A DNA stretch of 64,000 nt from PXAP01 sp964421595 (lineage in GTDB: Bacteria > Bacteroidota > Bacteroidia > Bacteroidales > PUMT01). Positions 57,750-64,000 of this stretch are shown in pieces. The notes beneath the pieces are model-generated. The model worked only from the letters and a program-made list of their open reading frames with translations, was not told the DNA's origin and did not search any database. Location: positions 1-64,000 of the forward strand of contig CAYQXY010000007.1 of assembly GCA_964421595.1 (NCBI GenBank). The letters run 5' to 3'. Numbering within the stretch: position 1 is the stretch's first letter; the number at the start of each line of letters is the position of its first letter. Made by a program: the position numbers and the translations under genes.

Positions 57750-58043
57750 CGCAAAATAATATTTTATTATTGAAAAGAAAAACGATTTGAATGTAATTTA
57801 TCACTGTCGTCGGGAAAGGACCCGAAGTAAAAAGGTACGCATCCATATAAGTGTTTCAAATACTGACACAAGATTATTTTCGTCATGGAAACCATCGATT
57901 GATACGATAAAAACAGAGTAAAGGTTATGGACCTGATGTATTCACATAAAATTATTCACCCATTATTATCTCCCGTAACATTTGTTTCATTATTAATGCT
58001 TTGTACCTGCAATCTATAAGTCCGGCCAGTAATACAGCTCAAA
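57750..58043. other. Divergent intergenic region between the two operators
   Basis: AT-rich spacer between gntR and the mannosidase gene, without an open frame. It holds the upstream parts of both promoters; no third copy of the palindrome was found here. Confidence 0.6.
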
Positions 58044-58076
58044 TTTTGCTGGATTAAATATTTTATTCTAACTTGC
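58044..58076 (+). promoter_or_regulatory. Bacteroidota-type promoter of the alpha-mannosidase gene
   Basis: TTTTG (58044-58048) and TAACTTGC (58069-58076, one mismatch to TAnnTTTG) are 20 bases apart, matching the -33/-7 layout of this phylum. The operator starts two bases after the -7 element. Confidence 0.6.
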
Positions 58077-58077
58077 A

Positions 58078-58091
58078 TATGTTTAAACATA
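58078..58091. promoter_or_regulatory. Palindromic operator candidate before the alpha-mannosidase gene
   Basis: TATGTTTAAACATA is a perfect 14-bp palindrome 42 bases before the start codon. It is identical to the core of the site before gntR and placed over the expected transcription start, which suggests repression by the GntR protein. Confidence 0.82.
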
Positions 58092-58133
58092 CTATAATAT
58101 TATGCCAGCGGTTCAAATAAAAATAATTATCCT

Positions 58134-61100
58134 ATGAGAGCAATTGTGTTTACTATTTGCTTCGTGATATGCTCAATTTCAGGTTATTCCGGGACCGGTG
58201 AATATAAAACTGTCACCGGCGATCTGACTGTAACTGAACATGATCTTCTACTGCCAGGATATGCCGGTAAGATAAGCGGAACCGATTTTACATATAATTC
58301 TGCAATCCCTGGATTACGCGATGCTATTATCGTAAGGGCCACAGATGGCAACTGGTCCATGAGCTGGAATACTTCAGTTGTGCCTGAAGGTGCAGACAAT
58401 GAGTATGTTTCATTTATATGGGCTGCAAATCTGAACAGCACAAGCGGAAATATTCCAATGAGCCTCCTGTTTAATGGTAGTCACACAATCGATTTCCAGC
58501 TTTCCGATGCACCAGCATGGAAGGAAGAAGGTGGAAAAGGGCTGTCCCTCCATTTTAGAAAATCTGAGACTGATCGTAGCGGCGATTATTACGGGTTTAT
58601 GGTTCTCAGGGTTCCCGTGTCAGAGATCATGCCCGGAAAGCCCCAGGAAATAAGGATAGTTGCCGGTAAGAAAAATTCCAATGCATGGTATATGACCATG
58701 AAGAAAACTCTTGAGCAAAGCTTCTCGCTTAGATCATTGCCTGCAATCATTAATCTGGAAGGGAGGGATATGCAACCTCTTGAAGCCGGCATACTCTATT
58801 TTGGAAAGGATGTTCAATCTAAATTCACTCTTGATGGGAAAGTGCATGATATCCCCTTAACTTTTGGCTATAACCGGCATATTCTGAATTATCCGGTGGT
58901 GAGTGAAGAAAAGGAGATTACTGCTCAGATTGAGACCGGTTCCCTGAAAATGAATGGCAAGGCAATTGTTAATCCCGTTAAAAACCTTGAGATAGATTTT
59001 GTGCAGGCAACCCATACAGATATTGGTTATACAAGACCACAAACAGAAATTCTTGGTGAACATCTCAGGATCATAGATTATGCGCTGGACTATTGTGATG
59101 CCACCGACCATTACCCTGAAGCAGCCCAATTCAGATGGGTTTGTGAAGTAACATGGCCTGTAAATGAGTATCTTAGAAGCAGGCCCGCTGAACAGGTTGA
59201 AAGATTAAGGCAACGGATCAAAGAAGGAAGGATTGAAGTAGCCGGCATGTATGTGAACTACGATGAAATACCTGATGAACAGTCTCTTGCCGCATCAATG
59301 GAGCCTGTAAGGAATATCAGCGATCAGGGGATTGAGATCAGGACAGCCGTTCAGAACGATGTAAACGGAATAGCCTGGGCATTTAATGATTACTTTAATT
59401 CAGTAGGTATCAAGTATCTGAATATGGGAACCCACGGCCACAGGGCATTGATCTCATTTGACCGTCCAACTGCCTTCTGGTGGGAATCGCCTTCAGGCAA
59501 CAGGATACTTGCTTTCCGGGCTGAACATTACCATATTGGAAATGTAAGATTCCATATAAGCAGACAGAACTTCGATTTCTTTGAAAAAAATCTGCTTGAA
59601 TATATAAACGAACTCCAGGGAAAGGGCTACCCTTTTGACGTGATGATGATTCAGTATTCCGGATACCTTACCGACAACTCACCGCCTTCCATACTTCCGC
59701 TGGAGATGATCAAAAAGTGGAATGAGAAATATGAATGGCCCAAACTGAGGTCATCACTGTTTACCGATTTTTTTGAAAAAATTGAAAAATCATATGCTGA
59801 CCAGTTGCCGGTATATCGTGCAGCCTGGCCTGACTGGTGGACTGACGGATTTGGGTCAGGTGCACGGGAAGTTGCTGCCACAAGACAGGCGCATACCGAT
59901 TTGATTGCAGCACAGGGTGCACTGGCCATGGCCAGACTAATGGGTTCAGATCTGCCTGAAAACATAAACAGGCGGATAGATGATGCCAATGATGCTCTGC
60001 TTTTTTATGGTGAGCATACGTTTGGTGCGGCAGAAAGTGTCAGGGCTCCATTCAGTACTGCAACGCTTGAGATGCGCAGATTAAAGGAGTCATATGCATG
60101 GGATGCCTCAAAAAAATCGAGGATGATCCAGGAAGAGGCACTGGGTCTGTTGCAGGGTTATGTTTCGGGTGAGGATAAAATGAGCCTGCTGGTTTTCAAT
60201 ACACTTCCGTGGGAAAGAAACGGTTATATGAATGTTTTTCTTGATCATGAGAGGGTACCCCGGGGAAGCAATGTTATGATTGAAACTATTGACGGCGAAA
60301 TAATTCCTGCTCAGCTTGAAAGGAATATCCATGGCGGCAGTTACTGGAATATCTGGGTCGATAATATTCCTGCTTTCGGATACAGGAAATTTATTATAGA
60401 TGTAGGCTCAGGCAGCCAGTCGGCCGAACCCTCAACCTATACAGATGCTTTTGAAAATGAGTGGTACAGGGTTGTGGTTGACAAGGAAAAGGGGGTTGTA
60501 ACAAGTATTTATGATAAAGAGATTGCTGAAGAACTGGTTGACAACGATGCCGAATGGGGCTTTGGACAGTTTATTTATGAGATGACAGATAACCGGTGGG
60601 AGATGGAGCGGTTTTACCTTGAGAATTATGAGCGTTGGGGACTCGATTCTGTGTGGTTTGATTCATTTACCGAAGGTGGTATATGGAATACCATAAGATT
60701 CAGGGGAATGACCCGGGCGGCAGATCCTGAAGACTCATTCAGTTTTGAGGTACGGTTGTTTAATACCCAAAAGCGGATTGATTTTTCTTATTCGATAAAT
60801 AAGAGATCTGTAATAGACCCTGAAGCAATTTATGTTGCCTTTCCTTTCAAAATAGACAATTTTGAAATTCATTCCGATGTTCCGGGAGGGACATTTAAGG
60901 CAGGTGAAGAGCAGATACCGGGCTCGTCAAATGACTGGAACACCGTCCAGAACTTTGCGGCCATCAGGAACGGCGACCATCAGGTAGTACTTGGCAGTCA
61001 CCAGGCCCCATTGATGCAGTTTGGCAATATAAATACCGGCCGTTATCAAGCAGATGCTAAACCTGAGAACCCTCATATTTACGGATGGCCAATGAACAAT

Positions 61101-61532
61101 TACTGGGTAACTAATTTCAATGCCAACCAGTACGGAGAATTTCGGTGGACCTATTATTTCACCTCTTCAGATGAAACAGACAACGCTTCTGCAACCAGAT
61201 TCGGATGGGAGAGCAGGATTCCGTTCCTCAACAGGGTAATGCCTGCTGGTGTTGAGGGAAAAGACAATGCAGGTGAACGGTCAGTCATGTCAGGGTTCCC
61301 CTCAAATGTTCTGCTGGTAAATGCACGACCCGGTGATGATGAAAACAGTATATTTCTCCAGATCAGGGAAACCGGAGGGACAAATGCAAACTTTGTTCCC
61401 GTTTCAACAATTGCTTCATCATTCCGGATTCATGAAACCAATGTCAATGGTGAGGCCAATCGTTCAGTTACAACGCGTGAGATCGGTCTGCGACCTTATG
61501 AAACAAAATTCCTGAAACTGATTTGGGAATAA
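58134..61532 (+). CDS. Secreted GH38-type alpha-mannosidase
   Basis: This 1132-residue protein has a signal peptide (about 1-20). An N-terminal beta-rich region (20-285) precedes the GH38 catalytic barrel starting at ATHTDIGYT (about 292-299), whose His and Asp would bind zinc. D409 in QNDVNG is a candidate nucleophile. The middle and C-terminal beta domains (LLVFNTLPWERNGY, FENEWYRVVVDKEKGVVTSIYD) match those of GH38 proteins. It would trim alpha-mannose from glycans in the periplasm or outside. Single gene, divergent from the mannose operon and sharing its operator. The active-site assignment is inferred, the family is clear. Confidence 0.9.
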   Translation: MRAIVFTICFVICSISGYSGTGEYKTVTGDLTVTEHDLLLPGYAGKISGTDFTYNSAIPGLRDAIIVRATDGNWSMSWNTSVVPEGADNEYVSFIWAANLNSTSGNIPMSLLFNGSHTIDFQLSDAPAWKEEGGKGLSLHFRKSETDRSGDYYGFMVLRVPVSEIMPGKPQEIRIVAGKKNSNAWYMTMKKTLEQSFSLRSLPAIINLEGRDMQPLEAGILYFGKDVQSKFTLDGKVHDIPLTFGYNRHILNYPVVSEEKEITAQIETGSLKMNGKAIVNPVKNLEIDFVQATHTDIGYTRPQTEILGEHLRIIDYALDYCDATDHYPEAAQFRWVCEVTWPVNEYLRSRPAEQVERLRQRIKEGRIEVAGMYVNYDEIPDEQSLAASMEPVRNISDQGIEIRTAVQNDVNGIAWAFNDYFNSVGIKYLNMGTHGHRALISFDRPTAFWWESPSGNRILAFRAEHYHIGNVRFHISRQNFDFFEKNLLEYINELQGKGYPFDVMMIQYSGYLTDNSPPSILPLEMIKKWNEKYEWPKLRSSLFTDFFEKIEKSYADQLPVYRAAWPDWWTDGFGSGAREVAATRQAHTDLIAAQGALAMARLMGSDLPENINRRIDDANDALLFYGEHTFGAAESVRAPFSTATLEMRRLKESYAWDASKKSRMIQEEALGLLQGYVSGEDKMSLLVFNTLPWERNGYMNVFLDHERVPRGSNVMIETIDGEIIPAQLERNIHGGSYWNIWVDNIPAFGYRKFIIDVGSGSQSAEPSTYTDAFENEWYRVVVDKEKGVVTSIYDKEIAEELVDNDAEWGFGQFIYEMTDNRWEMERFYLENYERWGLDSVWFDSFTEGGIWNTIRFRGMTRAADPEDSFSFEVRLFNTQKRIDFSYSINKRSVIDPEAIYVAFPFKIDNFEIHSDVPGGTFKAGEEQIPGSSNDWNTVQNFAAIRNGDHQVVLGSHQAPLMQFGNINTGRYQADAKPENPHIYGWPMNNYWVTNFNANQYGEFRWTYYFTSSDETDNASATRFGWESRIPFLNRVMPAGVEGKDNAGERSVMSGFPSNVLLVNARPGDDENSIFLQIRETGGTNANFVPVSTIASSFRIHETNVNGEANRSVTTREIGLRPYETKFLKLIWE

Positions 61533-61691
61533 CGGTTCTGTCAGCATATTCAAAAGTCTCCCGGGAGTCTCACACAGGGATTTCCGGGAATCAAAATACT
61601 ACAACCCAATGTCCCGCGATCATGTAACTGCCAGACAATAATGCAGTTATGACATGGCAAAATTGAAAGCCGATAGTGCTCTAGTTTCATT
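61533..61691. other. Intergenic spacer after the mannosidase gene
   Basis: Short noncoding stretch with several CCGGGA-like words and no clear terminator for the plus-strand mannosidase gene. It precedes the GC-rich element. Confidence 0.4.
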
Positions 61692-61810
61692 AAAAAACCC
61701 ACATTCTTAGAACGTGGTCATGTCCTGGCGGGGCTCTGCCCGAAAGGCCTGTGTGCAGCAAAGATCGGGCTTAAAGCCACCTCTCCGGTGGCGGATACTC
61801 CGATTTTATC
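61692..61810 (-). ncRNA. GC-rich structured intergenic element, possible small RNA or transposon end
   Basis: Read on the minus strand, the segment has a 6-bp hairpin (GCCACC 61776-61781 with GGTGGC 61787-61792) and a second GC-rich hairpin (GGGC 61731-61734 with GCCC 61738-61741). It ends in a terminator-like stem, CCACATTC (61699-61706) with GAACGTGG (61710-61717, one G-T pair), followed by a T-run. GC content is much higher than in the flanks. This fits a small minus-strand RNA of about 110 bases. An alternative is the right end of an IS200/IS605-type element with its guide-RNA region, as these also end in a short hairpin; no transposase or TnpB frame adjoins it. No known RNA family was recognised. 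Confidence 0.4.
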
Positions 61811-61886
61811 AAAATTTTCCCTCAAATATTTTTTTCATAATTTTTGTTGGCTATATTTACTCCAAATATGAAAAGGTATTTTATAT

Positions 61887-62678
61887 ATGGAAAATAAGGG
61901 GGAAAAATTTTCAGATAACTACAAAGTCCCCAACCTGGAAAAGGGAATATATATATTGGAGTTACTGGCAAATTCCAATAAGTCGATGACCTTGAATGAA
62001 ATCAGGATGGAAGTGAAAATCTCACAAACAACTGCATACCGGATTTTGCACACATTGGTCAGGCATGGATATTTACTTCACAACGAAAATTCCAAAAAAT
62101 ACAAACTTTCCAGAAAAATGCTCACGCTTGGATTCCATGCTATTCAGGAGCAGGGTCTTCTGGATGCAGTACTTCCCAGGATGCGTGAATTACGCGATAT
62201 TGTAAAAGAGACGGTTTGTTTTGGAGTAATGGGAGAGGAGAAAGGACTGTTTCTTGAACAGGCACTGGGAACACATCCTTTTTGTTTCGTGCTTGCTCCG
62301 GGGAAATTGCTGGAATTGCACTGTTCTGCACCGGGAAAAGCTATGATGGCGTTTTTGTCTGAAAGTACACGCAACAACTATTTGTCGAAAATGAATTTCG
62401 AAAGATACAATGCCAATACAATTCATACAATAGAAGCTTACCAGGAAGAGTTGGAAACCGTCCGTAAAAATGGGTTTGCTACTGATTTGGAAGAGGAGTT
62501 GTCAGGGGTTGTTTGCGTGGGTGCGCCGATATTCAATTATATTAATGTCCCCTGTGGTGCAATCTGGTTTTCCGGACCAAAAGACAGATTGCCAAAAGAG
62601 ATGATTGAGAGGTTCGCAAAATCATTAATGTCTGTAACACAGAGTATTTCTTTTGAATTGGGGTACAGTATTGGTTAA
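61887..62678 (+). CDS. IclR-family transcriptional regulator
   Basis: This 263-residue protein has an N-terminal winged helix-turn-helix (about 15-75; LEKGIYILELLANSN, then MTLNEIRMEVKISQTTAYRILHTLVRHGYL) and an IclR effector domain (about 90-260) with HCSAPGKAMMAFL and ELSGVVCVGAPIFNY. Such regulators control catabolic genes in response to small organic acids or sugar derivatives. ATG start. It lies 42 bases upstream of the beta-propeller/cytochrome gene on the same strand, which may be its target. Confidence 0.92.
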   Translation: MENKGEKFSDNYKVPNLEKGIYILELLANSNKSMTLNEIRMEVKISQTTAYRILHTLVRHGYLLHNENSKKYKLSRKMLTLGFHAIQEQGLLDAVLPRMRELRDIVKETVCFGVMGEEKGLFLEQALGTHPFCFVLAPGKLLELHCSAPGKAMMAFLSESTRNNYLSKMNFERYNANTIHTIEAYQEELETVRKNGFATDLEEELSGVVCVGAPIFNYINVPCGAIWFSGPKDRLPKEMIERFAKSLMSVTQSISFELGYSIG

Positions 62679-62720
62679 TGGTTACAGGTTGCATTTTTTT
62701 GATATTATAATATATGAATT

Positions 62721-64000
62721 ATGAGATATCTATTTATTAGTGTGGCGGTGATTCTCTCTGTTATGGTATTTTCCGGAAGCCAGAAAAACAGAAGTACACA
62801 GCCTCAATATCCCACCGATATAAAAGAAACTTACAGTCACCAGTTTCTGGTAACCAACAAGGGTGATAAAACGGTGGTGTTGTATACCCCAGAATTTGAT
62901 AAGCCCGTCCGCACCTGGGAATTTGAAGATGTTCCCACAGGGATCGCCACCAGGGGAAATTTTGCTTATATCACAACTTCCGGGACAGATGGTGAAGTGC
63001 ATTTCCTTAATTTGAAAACCAGAAAAGTTGTGAAAAAACTGACTACGGGGGCCGGAGCAAACACACCATTAATTTCACCCGACGGGAAGACCCTGTATGT
63101 GCTGAACCAGTTTGAAAACACTGTCACGCAAATTGATTTGAAAAGTCAGAAGATAGTTGCATCTGAAGGGGTTTTGCGCGAACCCGCATGTGCGGTTATA
63201 GATTCGGAAGGAAAGTATCTTTTTGTTTCCAATTTCCTGCCTGCAGGTCGCGCCGATCTGGATACCGTAGCCGCCAGGGTGTCAGTTATAGAGCTGGATG
63301 GATTTAAAAAGGTTAAGGATATTAAACTGGCTAACGGAAGCAATGCACTGACTGGTATAACTTTGAGTCCGGATGAAAAGTATGTTTTTGTCACTCATAC
63401 TCTGGCGCGTTTTGGGCTGCCAACCAATCAGCTTTTGCAAGGCTGGATGAATACCAGTGCTATGAGCATAATTGATGTAACTACACTTGAAAAAGCCGGC
63501 ACCGTTTTGTTGGATGATCCGGAAAGAGGTGCAGGCGGCGTTTGGGGAATAAATTCTTCTGCAGACAAAATTGTTATCACACATTCAGGAACTCATGAAA
63601 TAAGCGTGATAGATTACCCTGCTTTCCTTGAGAAATTTAATTTATATACCAACAAGAATTCCCTTAATTATGATTTAACCTTTATGCATGGTATACGTCA
63701 GCGAATTCCTCTTATTGGGAATGGTCCGCGTAACTTTGTCATATCGGGAGATAAAGCATTTATTATAACCTATTTTTCCGATATTCTTAATGTGGTTAAC
63801 CTGGATGACGGACAAATCCAGTTTGTAGCTTTGAATGAGAACAGGCTGGAGTCTCAAATTGATCATGGAAAAAGGATTTTCCATGATGCTGCCTTCTGTT
63901 TCCAGAACTGGCAGTCATGCAATAGTTGTCACCCGGGTGACGGGCGTACAGATGGGCTGAATTGGGATTTGCTGAACGATGGGGTTGGCAATCCAAAAAA
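62721..64000 (+). CDS. Secreted beta-propeller protein with c-type heme site (partial, cut by window end)
   Basis: An open frame of 426 complete codons runs from ATG at 62721 off the window edge with no stop. It starts with a signal peptide (MRYLFISVAVILSVMVFSGS). YVTN/NHL-like propeller repeats follow (about 40-380): GIATRGNFAYIT, PLISPDGKTLYVLNQ, VIDSEGKYLFVSNF, ITLSPDEKYVFVTH. A heme-binding CNSCH lies at residues 400-404, followed by PGDGRTDG. This matches the arrangement where a propeller is joined to a cytochrome c peroxidase-like domain, expected beyond the window. It would act in the periplasm in electron transfer or oxidation of an unknown substrate. It is probably linked to the iclR gene. 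Confidence 0.85.
   Translation, partial: MRYLFISVAVILSVMVFSGSQKNRSTQPQYPTDIKETYSHQFLVTNKGDKTVVLYTPEFDKPVRTWEFEDVPTGIATRGNFAYITTSGTDGEVHFLNLKTRKVVKKLTTGAGANTPLISPDGKTLYVLNQFENTVTQIDLKSQKIVASEGVLREPACAVIDSEGKYLFVSNFLPAGRADLDTVAARVSVIELDGFKKVKDIKLANGSNALTGITLSPDEKYVFVTHTLARFGLPTNQLLQGWMNTSAMSIIDVTTLEKAGTVLLDDPERGAGGVWGINSSADKIVITHSGTHEISVIDYPAFLEKFNLYTNKNSLNYDLTFMHGIRQRIPLIGNGPRNFVISGDKAFIITYFSDILNVVNLDDGQIQFVALNENRLESQIDHGKRIFHDAAFCFQNWQSCNSCHPGDGRTDGLNWDLLNDGVGNPK

Noticed and set aside
61692..61810. tRNA or tmRNA gene in the GC-rich element
   Set aside because: No cloverleaf, T-loop or CCA pattern could be drawn; the stems are consecutive hairpins.

Overview
The window looks like a chromosomal segment from a glycan-degrading member of the Bacteroidota, probably Bacteroidales or Marinilabiliales. 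The evidence is two SusC/SusD pairs, an ECF sigma/FecR switch, a DUF349 protein, start sites mostly without Shine-Dalgarno sequences, and one promoter of the TTTG-N20-TAnnTTTG type. No rRNA, tRNA, CRISPR array, intact transposase or phage gene was found.

Left part (1-16.7 kb, almost all minus strand): a dispersed hairpin repeat at the edge, an SLC12-like transporter, a Yip1-type membrane protein and a phosphofructokinase with its terminator. Then comes a double glycan-uptake locus. An ECF sigma factor and FecR anti-sigma precede susC1-susD1. A second pair, susC2-susD2, lies upstream. The pairs are clearly tandem duplicates: leaders, genes and terminators all match, and a scar of the fecR 3' end lies upstream of susC2. 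SusC2 has lost, cleanly and in frame, the 62-residue STN signalling segment that SusC1 keeps.

Middle part (17-43.6 kb): a largely empty spacer, a secreted ankyrin-repeat protein with a barrel-like tail next to a lipoprotein, then housekeeping genes (malY/patB-like, trmD, DUF349, pyrG with a TTG start, yidC, carA-carB, TatD, tcdA-like). A compact tetrapyrrole cluster, hemA-C-D-B-L-E-N, covers glutamyl-tRNA to protoporphyrinogen; no ferrochelatase or protoporphyrinogen oxidase is seen.

Right part (43.8-64 kb): two secreted sulfatases; ribH, a TPR protein, recF and DUF721; a GH109-type Gfo/Idh/MocA protein; and a mannose-use locus. In that locus gntR-ROK kinase-mannose-6-phosphate isomerase-sugar porter (minus strand) is divergent from a GH38 alpha-mannosidase (plus strand). 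A palindrome, TATGTTTAAACATA, occurs once in front of each divergent unit, just downstream of the -7 element, and is a strong candidate operator for the GntR protein. The end of the window holds a GC-rich structured intergenic element, an IclR regulator and a beta-propeller protein with a c-type heme site, cut by the window edge.

The most promising leads are the STN-deleted SusC duplicate, the GntR/mannosidase operator pair with its odd regulator (large insertion in the DNA-binding domain), the kinase-like/isomerase fusion, the ankyrin-barrel protein and the structured element near 61.7 kb. Nothing amounts to a clearly new defence or mobile system.
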